DNA of 9,289 nucleotides from Clostridiaceae bacterium (GCA_016296885.1 JAEDHT010000047.1:1-9289), one strand, 5' to 3'; shown: positions 1 through 6,797, counted from the first letter of the stretch. The notes: generated by a model not told the origin, from the letters alone. Translations and numbers: made by a program.

Positions 1-52
1 CGAACGGCACGCAGGGTGGTGTGAGAGGGCGATTAATTTCGCCCTACTCGAT
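1..52 (+). mobile_element. 3' end of a group II intron (part of domain V plus domain VI), cut by the window edge
   Basis: Seen: bases 23-32 pair with 39-49 in a hairpin (GAG/CTC, then AGGGCGA/TCGCCCT, six-base loop TTAATT) broken only by one unpaired A at 46. That A is the seventh base from a CTACTCGAT end at 52, which fits the domain VI branch-point adenosine and the AY 3' terminus of bacterial group II introns. Bases 1-20 can be read as the 3' arm of domain V: the end of a GNRA-type loop, a five-base stem, a two-base bulge and a nine-base lower stem ending GGGTGG. Its partner strand lies before base 1. The intron body and any reverse transcriptase would be to the left. It could instead be a dispersed palindromic repeat, but the bulged A at the right spacing favours an intron. 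Confidence 0.55.
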
Positions 53-66
53 TTGAGCTTTTTGTA

Positions 67-588
67 TTAGTCAAAGATTATATAATCATCTTTTCTTGCA
101 GAAGCCTTGGGATATTCGCAGTCTGCATAGCCTAATACGCAGTTGCCAATACCTTTATAATTTTCACCAAGACCCCACTTTTTCATCAGTTCCTTGCCTT
201 TTTCGGTTTCGAACATTTGTCTTGCACGGTGAATCCAGCAAGAATCAACGCCCAAAGAATGGGCAGCATTGAGCATATTGCCTATTACAAGACTGCCATC
301 CTCAATATAGGTAAACATTTCACTATCAGCAAATACCACCACAACACAGGGTGCACCATAAAATGGATCAGAATCCATACCAAGAACCTCAGCGTTCATC
401 TTTGATAGCAGTGCCACCTGATCTTTATCAGTTACACAAACCATTACAGCAGATTGTCTGTTTTTACCGGATGGCGCAAATGTGCCTGCCTCAAGGATAA
501 GCTCCAGCTTTTCTTTTTCAACAGGAGTATCCTTGTATTTTTTTATACTTCTTCTGTTCTTCAAACATTCTAACACCTGATTGCTCAT
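67..588 (-). CDS. Nitroreductase-family flavoprotein
   Basis: A 173-residue protein of the FMN-dependent nitroreductase fold, short and compact as in the Clostridia-type members. Family landmarks are the N-terminal NRRSIKKY (residues 11-18), which normally contacts FMN phosphate, APSGKNRQ (38-45), a helix with DGSLVIGNMLNAAHSLG (97-113), and the C-terminal LGYADCEYPK (152-161) followed by basic residues. Members use NAD(P)H to reduce nitro compounds, quinones or other small electrophiles in the cytoplasm; the substrate here cannot be read from sequence. It is the last gene of a three-gene minus-strand unit, 24 bases after mscS. The ribosome site is weak (GGATGTG about 10 bases before ATG). 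No terminator with a T-tract follows; the intron-like terminus begins 14 bases beyond the stop codon. Confidence 0.9.
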   Translation of the reverse strand: MSNQVLECLKNRRSIKKYKDTPVEKEKLELILEAGTFAPSGKNRQSAVMVCVTDKDQVALLSKMNAEVLGMDSDPFYGAPCVVVVFADSEMFTYIEDGSLVIGNMLNAAHSLGVDSCWIHRARQMFETEKGKELMKKWGLGENYKGIGNCVLGYADCEYPKASARKDDYIIFD

Positions 589-612
589 TTTAAAATCACA
601 TCCATCAAAAAA

Positions 613-1413
613 TTATTTTTTTAGCTCCAGCACTGAGCCCGGAACATCAATATTATTGGCAACAAAGGCCTTTTTAATATCTTCCTGCAAATCATGATAC
701 AAGCTCCAATAATCACTGTTTTTACACCATACTCGCAGTGCAAATTCCAGTGAATTATCATTGATGGTTGAAAGCCTAGCAAATGGCTCCTGAGGGTCTC
801 TAAGAGTGAGGTTGTGTGAATTTGCAACAGCTAGCAACAGCTTTTTCACAAGCTCGATATCACTATTGTGAGAAACAGTGAAATTAAGATCCACGCGTCT
901 AAATTCTGCATCAGAATAATTTGTGATAGCATCTCCGGTCAAGCTACCATTTGGTATGGTTATTTTTTTATTATCAAGAGTCATTATAATTGTATAAAAT
1001 ACAGTTATATCCTTTACGATTCCTTCGCCGTCATCTGACTTTATGTAGTCACCAACCTTGAAAGGACGGAACAAAAGGAGCATAACTCCACCTGCAAGAT
1101 TTGACAACGCTCCTTGTAAAGCCAAACCAATAGCCACACCGGCACTGGCAAGCAACGTTACAAATGATGCCATTGGCACGCCCATGATAGATGCTATTGT
1201 GAGCACCAATACTATATAGAGTGCAATTTTTGCCAAACTGGATAAGAAAGAGAACAGACTGCCGTCAACTTTTTCTGCATATTTGTTTTTACTCATCTTA
1301 TTAATAAGCCATTTTATCAGCTTAGTGCCTACAATGAGAATGACGACCGATGCCACTATCTTGAGGGCGATATCTGTACTCATTGAAAGTATATTCTGAA
1401 AAAACTTTTCCAT
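613..1413 (-). CDS. mscS: MscS-type small-conductance mechanosensitive channel
   Basis: A 266-residue inner-membrane channel that opens under membrane tension and releases solutes on osmotic downshock. Three hydrophobic helices are visible at about residues 13-35, 57-78 and 83-116. The third carries the Gly/Ala-rich pore signature (ASAGVAIGLALQGALSNLAGG, about 89-109), followed by LLLFRPFKVGDYI, the hallmark of the MscS beta domain entrance. PNGSL (154-158) and a C-terminal IDVPGSVLEL match the soluble vestibule domain. The length is close to that of E. coli MscS (286 residues), with no extra domains. A good AAGGAG site lies 8 bases before ATG. It follows the site-2-protease-like gene by 20 bases and precedes the nitroreductase by 24, so the three are probably co-transcribed. 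The symbol denotes the family, not proven orthology. Confidence 0.93.
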   Translation of the reverse strand: MEKFFQNILSMSTDIALKIVASVVILIVGTKLIKWLINKMSKNKYAEKVDGSLFSFLSSLAKIALYIVLVLTIASIMGVPMASFVTLLASAGVAIGLALQGALSNLAGGVMLLLFRPFKVGDYIKSDDGEGIVKDITVFYTIIMTLDNKKITIPNGSLTGDAITNYSDAEFRRVDLNFTVSHNSDIELVKKLLLAVANSHNLTLRDPQEPFARLSTINDNSLEFALRVWCKNSDYWSLYHDLQEDIKKAFVANNIDVPGSVLELKK

Positions 1414-1433
1414 AGTAAAACTCCTTCTCTGTT

Positions 1434-2153
1434 TTATCCTGTGATTGCATCAAATAAAATTTTTGATACATCTAATATTTTAGCGCATAACATATCAACA
1501 TATGGTAATAAAAATCTCTGTGGCAATGTTGTTAGAAACAGAACAAGAATAGTAATGATAACATAATCTGCAATTTTTCTTATTCTATTTCTAAACTTTG
1601 AATGAGCAAATGCCCTCAAAAAGTAGTAACCATCAAATGGAAGAAGTGGAATTAAATTAATAATTGCAGTTAATGTATTAATTTTTACAATGTAATAGAA
1701 GAACATTCCAAGAAAGTTATTCATATTACTATATGAACCGCCAATGGAGATTATGTTTCCGCTAAACTCATATCCGACTTTTGTTTGTTCGCTTACGATT
1801 GCAAATGCAATTCCTGCTATTATCACAAATGCCATTTGTACAAATAACCCGGCAAAAGGGCAAAGCAAAACGCTTTTTTTCCTCTTTCTTAAGGCTGATG
1901 TGTCCATATAGGATGTGGTAGGCCATGCAAAATTAAACAAAAACAGGGCAATTATACTAAATAATCCCTGATGGACGAACGGATTAATCTTAAATTTATC
2001 GTATGTTCTCTCAGTGTGCGCACCTAACAATCGTGTGCAGGCGCCTATCACAGCACTATGACAAGGTATTACAAATAGAAAAGTTACAATGATAGCGCAT
2101 AAATTTGCCAAAATTTCCATAAAAGGGGCGCTCGTAACGAAAAGATAAAACAT
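1434..2153 (-). CDS. Site-2 protease (M50)-like membrane protein with a degenerate zinc motif
   Basis: A 239-residue polytopic membrane protein with hydrophobic segments at about 11-30, 62-79, 97-120, 145-172 and 194-215. Several landmarks match the small bacterial M50B peptidases: an NPFVH element (57-61), FNFAWPT (73-79) where the family has a GWAKPVPV-like loop, CPFAG (98-102) like the ALAGP helix start, and NLIPLLPFDG (166-175) matching the NxxPxxPLDG motif whose Asp binds zinc. The expected HExxH in the first helix reads HSAVI (32-36), so the first His and the later Asp (D174) remain while the catalytic Glu and second His are gone. I infer a non-proteolytic homologue or a fold diverted to another role. 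It is first in a unit with mscS and a nitroreductase. ATG is preceded by only a weak GGTGA site about 4 bases away. Confidence 0.68.
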   Translation of the reverse strand: MFYLFVTSAPFMEILANLCAIIVTFLFVIPCHSAVIGACTRLLGAHTERTYDKFKINPFVHQGLFSIIALFLFNFAWPTTSYMDTSALRKRKKSVLLCPFAGLFVQMAFVIIAGIAFAIVSEQTKVGYEFSGNIISIGGSYSNMNNFLGMFFYYIVKINTLTAIINLIPLLPFDGYYFLRAFAHSKFRNRIRKIADYVIITILVLFLTTLPQRFLLPYVDMLCAKILDVSKILFDAITG

Positions 2154-2188
2154 AATATCACCATCTTAGTATTGAAATTCACAAAGGT

Positions 2189-2233
2189 AATATTATCATT
2201 TTACAGGTGTATTGTCAATTTATAGATAATATT
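2189..2233. repeat. 9-base inverted repeat enclosing the promoter
   Basis: AATATTATC at 2189-2197 and its reverse complement GATAATATT at 2225-2233, separated by 27 bases. The arms bracket the -10 and -35 boxes of the minus-strand promoter. No T-tract follows on the minus strand, so it is not a good terminator for the selenium operon. It could be an operator or chance in AT-rich DNA. Confidence 0.35.
2190..2218 (-). promoter_or_regulatory. Sigma-A-type promoter for the M50-like/mscS/nitroreductase unit
   Basis: Read on the minus strand: a perfect -35 TTGACA (2213-2218), a 17-base spacer and a -10 TAATAT (2190-2195, 4 of 6 consensus bases). The predicted start is near 2183, about 30 bases before the ATG at 2153. 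The -35 box overlaps the TGA stop of the upstream cysteine desulfurase (2215-2217), so the two units abut with no spare sequence. Confidence 0.65.
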
Positions 2234-3390
2234 TTTTTCAGGCTAGAGATACAATATTCAATTTCAGAAATTTTGTTGAAAGGACCGAAAGAAAATCTCA
2301 CAGTGCCTGTGTTTAAGGTTCCAAGTGATTGGTGGGCGATAGGAGCACAGTGGAGTCCTACCCTTGTCATTATGTTATATTCATTATCAAGCAGATAAGC
2401 AATTTCAGAGTTATCACGCCCCGAAAAATTGAGCGATACTACTGCGGTTCGATTATCTGCATTGTTATGACCGATAACTCGAACACCGCTCAGGTTTTTA
2501 ATCTCGTTTAAAAAATACTTTGTAAGCTTACTCTCAATTTTTTTGATATTATTAAGCCCAAAATCCCTAATATAGTTTATAGAATAGTTAAGCCCTGCGA
2601 TGCCTGGCAGATTAAGAGTTCCGCTCTCAAATCTATCAGGCAAAAAGCTTGGCAAATCATAGTTTGCAGATAGACTACCGGTACCACCAGTGATAATCGG
2701 GTTTATCATGCCATCAAGTCTGGGCGAAATGATGAATCCCCCGATTCCCTGTATTCCTAAAAGTCCCTTATGTCCTGAAAATGCTAAGAAATCAATATTG
2801 TTTTTGCTCATAGACAATATCTCACTGCCGGCAGTTTGCGCAGTGTCAACAGCAAATATAATATTGTGTTTTTTACAAATTTGTCCAATTTCATATATCG
2901 GAAGTATAGTTCCACATACATTTGACGCATGAGTAACCATAATTGCCTTTGTTTTTTGGTCTATCAAATTTTCAAATGTCTCAGGTGATATATCCCCATG
3001 TGCATCGCATTGAGCAATACGATATTCTATTCCATCTTTTTTTAAATCTTCAACGGTGCGTAACACTGCGTGATGTTCTAGTGATGAAATAATTACATTA
3101 TCACCTTTCTTGAGATATCCACGCAGAAAAAAGTTAATAGAGTATGTTACCCCCGGTGTAAAAACCACACGTCTTGAATAATCTACCGATTTGTCACAAT
3201 CAAAAAAGTCGGCAATTAAATTTCTTGTCTCAAAAACGAACACTTCACTAGAGATAGACTTGCTGTAAACTCCTCTGTTTATATTCACTGATGAATTATT
3301 AATAAAATCACATATATATTCGCCCAGTTCGGGTGCTTTTGGAAATGATGTAGCCGCATTGTCAAAATATACTTTATTCAGAGTGTTCAC
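2215..3390 (-). CDS. Cysteine desulfurase-family protein of the selenium-metabolism cluster
   Basis: A 391-residue PLP enzyme of the class-V aminotransferase fold, close to the SufS/CsdA type. It most likely takes sulfur or selenium from (seleno)cysteine as an enzyme-bound per(thio/selenide). Landmarks: VYFDNAATSFPK (7-18), EHHAVL with the PLP-stacking His (105-110), VDTAQTAG (181-188), SGHKGLLG with the Schiff-base lysine K208, PDRFESGTLN (251-260), and RVGLHCAP with the likely persulfide cysteine C348. It closes the yqeC-yqeB-selD-yedF-DUF3343 operon, which fits the selenium-associated subgroup rather than Fe-S assembly. The start is GTG (3388-3390), overlapping the DUF3343 gene by 17 bases. 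AGGA lies only one base before this GTG, so the start may rely on translational coupling, or a nearby non-standard start (CTG three codons later) may be used. Confidence 0.88.
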   Translation of the reverse strand: MNTLNKVYFDNAATSFPKAPELGEYICDFINNSSVNINRGVYSKSISSEVFVFETRNLIADFFDCDKSVDYSRRVVFTPGVTYSINFFLRGYLKKGDNVIISSLEHHAVLRTVEDLKKDGIEYRIAQCDAHGDISPETFENLIDQKTKAIMVTHASNVCGTILPIYEIGQICKKHNIIFAVDTAQTAGSEILSMSKNNIDFLAFSGHKGLLGIQGIGGFIISPRLDGMINPIITGGTGSLSANYDLPSFLPDRFESGTLNLPGIAGLNYSINYIRDFGLNNIKKIESKLTKYFLNEIKNLSGVRVIGHNNADNRTAVVSLNFSGRDNSEIAYLLDNEYNIMTRVGLHCAPIAHQSLGTLNTGTVRFSFGPFNKISEIEYCISSLKKILSIN

Positions 3391-3637
3391 TTCCTATCTT
3401 TATATATTGCTTTTTTGTTTCTTCGCATATTTTATATATGCCATAGTTGATTATATTATTGTTTCTCAATGAATCCTCTGCAAAACACAGATGTGACGAA
3501 TCTAGCATTAGGGCTATTCCACAGCTCGATGAAATCTCACGAGGCGTGGGCAACACGATTGGTTTTATTGATTGCAACGCCGCTTTTGCAGCAATTGCAT
3601 CATGAGTGGATTCAAAAACAATAACTAAACTGTTCAT
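3374..3637 (-). CDS. DUF3343 putative Se/S carrier-like small protein
   Basis: An 87-residue soluble protein matching the DUF3343 family, annotated elsewhere as a putative selenium/sulfur carrier. The start VIVFESTHDAIAAKAAL (residues 5-21) and the PTPREISSSCGIAL block (30-43) are the recognisable family features, and C39 is the only cysteine in that block and the natural candidate for carrying a sulfane or selenane atom. C51 and C71 are other cysteines. There is no signal peptide or membrane segment. Its ATG overlaps the yedF stop codon (ATGA, 3634-3637), indicating translational coupling, and its 3' end overlaps the cysteine desulfurase by 17 bases. Placement between YedF and the desulfurase suggests it passes Se or S between them; this is inferred from context, as I know of no firm biochemical role. 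Confidence 0.8.
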   Translation of the reverse strand: MNSLVIVFESTHDAIAAKAALQSIKPIVLPTPREISSSCGIALMLDSSHLCFAEDSLRNNNIINYGIYKICEETKKQYIKIGSEHSE

Positions 3638-4230
3638 AGGGTTATTACCTTAGAGCTGTCTTTCATTTTTTGCAAAATCTCATACATATTGCTCACTTTG
3701 CCTATCTTGAGATTATCCTGCAATGAATAGTAATTAAGACACGTGCCACAAACAAGTATTTGACAACCCTTAGCTGCAAGCTGTGATAAGCTCTGGATTA
3801 CTTGTTCGTTATCTCCGGCAGGGAGCTTTACTCCGGAATTCATAAATATAATTGTTTCCGGTATATCTTTTTCTTGCGATAATGTGTAGATTGCCATAGC
3901 CATAAGGTTACTACCCAATGTCTTATCGCCATCGCCTACATAGTCCTTGCCAATGAAAACACTGTAATTATCACACTGTGTACTGAACTCTGCACAATCG
4001 CATTTAGCTACCTTTTCTACGTGGCTGTTTTTGAGGAAGTTAACGTGAAATAAGCCGTCCAATTCTGTCACAGATGTGCTATAACCTTGATCTACTGCTA
4101 ATCTATTTAAGTTTTCTACAGCCACCTTGTTATCCACTATAACAGTAATCTGTGAAGCTCCGTTATCTATTTCTTTTTTTGCCATTATCACCGGCATAGG
4201 GCATACCTTGCCTGTTGCATCTATAATCAT
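3634..4230 (-). CDS. yedF: Selenium metabolism protein YedF (TusA-like plus DsrE-like domains)
   Basis: A 198-residue two-domain protein. Residues 1-70 are a TusA/SirA-like sulfur-carrier domain with the diagnostic KVCPMPV, C10 being the expected chalcogen-carrying cysteine. Residues about 89-190 are a DsrE/F-like domain with FIGKDYVGDGDKTLGSNLM (92-110), the MNSGVKL strand (130-136), and an LVCGTCLNYY motif (159-168) whose C161 and C164 are the probable reactive pair. This combination marks the YedF family that travels with selD in selenium users. The linker holds further cysteines, C77, C79 (a CDC pair) and C86. It probably receives Se or S from the desulfurase and passes it on near SelD or the hydroxylase. 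An AAAGGA site lies about 10 bases before ATG; selD ends 27 bases upstream. Not to be confused with the shorter E. coli protein that shares the name. Confidence 0.9.
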   Translation of the reverse strand: MIIDATGKVCPMPVIMAKKEIDNGASQITVIVDNKVAVENLNRLAVDQGYSTSVTELDGLFHVNFLKNSHVEKVAKCDCAEFSTQCDNYSVFIGKDYVGDGDKTLGSNLMAMAIYTLSQEKDIPETIIFMNSGVKLPAGDNEQVIQSLSQLAAKGCQILVCGTCLNYYSLQDNLKIGKVSNMYEILQKMKDSSKVITL

Positions 4231-4257
4231 AAGCAGCGATTCCTTTCTTATTATACA

Positions 4258-5295
4258 TTATAATAAAGTAATTCTCTTACCACCTGAATATTCCTCTACG
4301 CATCCCACGACCATCGCACATGGCACAGCACCCTCAAGCTCGCTGAGAAGAGCTTCGTAGTCTGATTTGTTAACGCTAATCAGCAGACCACCGGAGGTTT
4401 GAGGATCGTATAGCATATCCTGCAAATATGTTTCCACATTGCCTCCATCAACATATTTTTCTGCAAATTCTCTATTGCGATACATACCTTCAGGTAATAT
4501 ACCCATTTTTGCAAAATCGGAGGCTCCATCCACAAAGCGAAGCCCTTTGGTATCCACATTAATATGCACGTCGGAACCCTCAGCCATTTCGCTTAAGTGA
4601 CCAAGCAAACCAAACCCTGTCACATCTGTGCAGGAGTGTACATCATATTTAACCATAATATCTCTTGCATATTTGTTCAGCGTGGACATAATTTTGTACA
4701 CATAATCCAATGTTTCTTTATCCACCAGATCTGCCTTTGCGGCAGTAGTGACAATGCCAAGTCCAAGAGGTTTTGTGAGAATGAGCATATCTCCCGGCTT
4801 TGCATTAGAATTAGTCATAATCCTATTCGGGTCTACAAAGCCTGTTACAGAAAGGCCGTACTTAGGCTCATCATCAAATATGCTATGACCGCCCGAAATC
4901 AATGCACCGGCTTCGTATATTTTATCATATCCTCCTGCTAATAGTTGATGTACAGCATCATCGGGCATATCCTTTGGTATGCACATCACATTGAGTGCTA
5001 GCTTAGGCTCGCCACCCATGGCGTAAATATCTGATAGTGCATTTGTAGCCGCTATCTGCCCAAACATATATGGATCATCGGCTATTGGTGGGAAAAAGTC
5101 TATGGTTTGCACAATAGCGAGATCATCACTGATTTTATACACAGATGCATCATCACTTTTATCAAATCCTACCAGCAGATTAGAATCATAATTAAATTTT
5201 ATTCCTTCGAGAAGTTGAGCCAGCTTGCCGGCTCCTACCTTTGCTCCGCATCCGGCACATTTAGCAAGCTTTGTAAGTTTAATATCATTTCCCAT
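4258..5295 (-). CDS. selD: Selenide, water dikinase (selenophosphate synthetase)
   Basis: A 345-residue enzyme that converts selenide and ATP to selenophosphate, AMP and phosphate, providing the activated selenium donor. It is full length. The N-terminal flexible segment reads KCAGCGAKVG (12-21), with C16 at the catalytic Cys/Sec position and K19 as the essential lysine; this form uses cysteine rather than selenocysteine, and C13 adds a CxxC spacing. Metal/ATP-binding blocks follow: KSDDASVY (46-53), TIDFFPPIADDPY (64-76), ATNALSDIYAMGG (83-95), SGGHS (134-138), TDVTGFGLLGH (223-233) and DPQTSGGLL (297-305). A strong GGGGGA site precedes ATG. It sits between yqeB (19 bases upstream) and yedF (27 bases downstream). 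With no selA or selB in view, this context points to the labile selenium of molybdenum hydroxylases, though it could also serve selenoproteins or selenouridine. Confidence 0.97.
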   Translation of the reverse strand: MGNDIKLTKLAKCAGCGAKVGAGKLAQLLEGIKFNYDSNLLVGFDKSDDASVYKISDDLAIVQTIDFFPPIADDPYMFGQIAATNALSDIYAMGGEPKLALNVMCIPKDMPDDAVHQLLAGGYDKIYEAGALISGGHSIFDDEPKYGLSVTGFVDPNRIMTNSNAKPGDMLILTKPLGLGIVTTAAKADLVDKETLDYVYKIMSTLNKYARDIMVKYDVHSCTDVTGFGLLGHLSEMAEGSDVHINVDTKGLRFVDGASDFAKMGILPEGMYRNREFAEKYVDGGNVETYLQDMLYDPQTSGGLLISVNKSDYEALLSELEGAVPCAMVVGCVEEYSGGKRITLL

Positions 5296-5314
5296 TTTTT
5301 TATCCCCCTTATAT

Positions 5315-6118
5315 TTACAATTCCTTTTGATTTAATAAACCGGATAGCCTGAGGCAAGCCTCAAGCACACCTCCGCCTACGCTAAGAGCTTTGTCTGAGA
5401 CAGTATAACAATATTCACGAATACCACGAGGGTCCACATCTCCGCTTTTCATACCTTCAAAGACCGGTGTTCTATCAGGCAAAATACCTCTTAACACACC
5501 TGAGATAGAACATCTCACAGGATTATCATCCACATATGCAACGATCTGGTCTTTCTCAACAAGATCACCAATATTGCATACCTGCCTGAATATACCATCG
5601 CTTACAGCACGAATTATTCTCTCGTTGGTGTAGCCGCCAATGTTTCCCGGAACACCTGTGTTTTCGGCGGCACTGCCACTAAGGTAAACTCTGCCAAGAT
5701 TATGTCCTCTTTTTGTTTCGACCACAGCATGGCAATCCTTACCGACGGTGAATCCGGGGCCAACAGCAATTACAATAGGTGCGTCATCAATGGTTGTATT
5801 TAAATTTTTCTTTGCAAGTATAGAATCGATTACAATATCAGGCTTTAGCAATTTTATGCAATCTGCATTTTCGTCAGGTATCACCGGAATGACATCAGTA
5901 TCAAGCATTTTAATTGCTTCTTCAGCACTTTTTACACATACAGCGGTCACATCTTCTACTGTGGTTTTTCCATCAGGAATTGCCTGAGAAAAACACACAG
6001 TTCGTCTTATTGATGTTGGTTTTTCCAAGTCTGTCATAATTATTTTAAAGCCTGCACGATGTAGCCTTATTGCTATGCCACTGGCTATATCGCCTGCGCC
6101 CTTAATTATTGTAAGCAT
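5315..6118 (-). CDS. yqeB: Selenium-dependent molybdenum hydroxylase maturation protein YqeB
   Basis: A 267-residue cytoplasmic protein of the YqeB family (the EF2563 type), found in genomes with selenium-dependent molybdenum hydroxylases. The N-terminus is a Rossmann-like nucleotide-binding fold: IIKGAGDIASGIAIRLHRAG (4-23), then an acidic strand end TDLEKP (29-34). The centre carries VGPGFTVGKDCHAVVETKRGH (119-139) and GNIGGYTNERIIRA (158-171). The C-terminal part (about 172-230), with GDLVEKDQIVAYV, SISGVLRG and GDVDPRG, resembles a small hammerhead beta domain. The family is thought to insert or protect selenium at the hydroxylase molybdenum centre; the chemistry is unproven. Start choice: GGAGG (6128-6132) sits 9 bases before the ATG at 6118, and MLTIIKGAGD matches the family start. 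The yqeC 3' end overlaps by 17 bases, so the pair is translationally coupled. Confidence 0.92.
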   Translation of the reverse strand: MLTIIKGAGDIASGIAIRLHRAGFKIIMTDLEKPTSIRRTVCFSQAIPDGKTTVEDVTAVCVKSAEEAIKMLDTDVIPVIPDENADCIKLLKPDIVIDSILAKKNLNTTIDDAPIVIAVGPGFTVGKDCHAVVETKRGHNLGRVYLSGSAAENTGVPGNIGGYTNERIIRAVSDGIFRQVCNIGDLVEKDQIVAYVDDNPVRCSISGVLRGILPDRTPVFEGMKSGDVDPRGIREYCYTVSDKALSVGGGVLEACLRLSGLLNQKEL

Positions 6119-6788
6119 ACCATTTTTCCTCCATTAGCGCACCATAAAAGACCTCAATCCCTGTTATTTCGGCTATAGTGGATATGTCCGATAGACCGAT
6201 GTCCTTTGTGCATTTGTTTATAAAGATTTTATCTGCGTAGTTCTCTGATTTTATTACATTTGCAACACGCTCTGGCGTTGCGATATCAAGAATTGTGCTA
6301 TCTGTGAGTTTTGCGAAAATTTCACACCTATGAGCCACGTCTTTTATTGTTTTATTAAACCCATCAGCACCTGTTATCTGAATAATTTGGTTACTTTCTA
6401 CTGGTAAAACAGGTTCAAAATCTTCATGTGCTTTAATGGGAAGACCTTTAGAGCCATCTGCCTCCACCAGCACATAATCTGCAATTTTGCATAGTTCTTC
6501 AAATGAAATGTCGGGACATGAGTACTTTTTTGAATTATGGTCATATTTACCAATGCATAAGCAGTTGTTTGATAAGAAAAAATCCTGTATATTAGATATT
6601 GTGGGGTTGCTAATGCAGGGGATGACAGATGATGGAAAAATATGAGTTGTAGTGGTAAAAATCACTTTGCCTTTGTTTTTAAGTTCGTTAGCAAGTTTGT
6701 GGATCAAAGTAGTTTTACCGCCACTACCAATGATTGATGTTACTCCTATCTTTATATCTAACAACTCTGACAATGATATATTGTTCAT
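6102..6788 (-). CDS. yqeC: Putative selenium-dependent hydroxylase accessory protein YqeC
   Basis: A 228-residue P-loop NTPase-like protein of the YqeC family. The Walker A variant is GSGGKTT (21-27), followed by TTTTH (45-49), the highly characteristic VLVEADGSKGLPIKAH (106-121) with its acidic Walker-B-like EAD, ITGADGF (138-144), and INKCTK (190-195), similar to an NKxD-type base-recognition motif. It is described as an accessory factor for selenium-dependent molybdenum hydroxylases; nucleotide and target are not known to me. It is the first gene of the selenium operon: a promoter at 6823-6851 gives a leader of about 28 bases, with AGGA (6798-6801) 9 bases before the ATG at 6788. It ends inside the yqeB start region (17-base overlap). 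Confidence 0.92.
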   Translation of the reverse strand: MNNISLSELLDIKIGVTSIIGSGGKTTLIHKLANELKNKGKVIFTTTTHIFPSSVIPCISNPTISNIQDFFLSNNCLCIGKYDHNSKKYSCPDISFEELCKIADYVLVEADGSKGLPIKAHEDFEPVLPVESNQIIQITGADGFNKTIKDVAHRCEIFAKLTDSTILDIATPERVANVIKSENYADKIFINKCTKDIGLSDISTIAEITGIEVFYGALMEEKWYAYNN

Positions 6789-6797
6789 AAAAAATCG

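Noticed and set aside
217..405. Open frame of 62 codons on the + strand inside the nitroreductase gene
   Set aside because: It lies fully antisense to a clearly coding gene, resembles no family and has no convincing ribosome site.
2154..2214. Rho-independent terminator for the selenium operon
   Set aside because: The only inverted repeat has a 27-base loop, no GC-rich stem and no T-tract on the minus strand.
4597..4941. Open frame of 114 codons on the + strand inside selD
   Set aside because: A shadow of the conserved selD sequence; the translation is Cys/His/Ile-rich and low in credibility, with no promoter or ribosome site.
4258..5295. Selenocysteine (in-frame TGA) in SelD
   Set aside because: The catalytic position is encoded by a Cys codon (C16) and there is no in-frame TGA in the gene.
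5748..5987. Open frame of 79 codons on the + strand inside yqeB
   Set aside because: Antisense to conserved YqeB motifs; composition (Ser/Thr/Ile-rich) is typical of a shadow frame.
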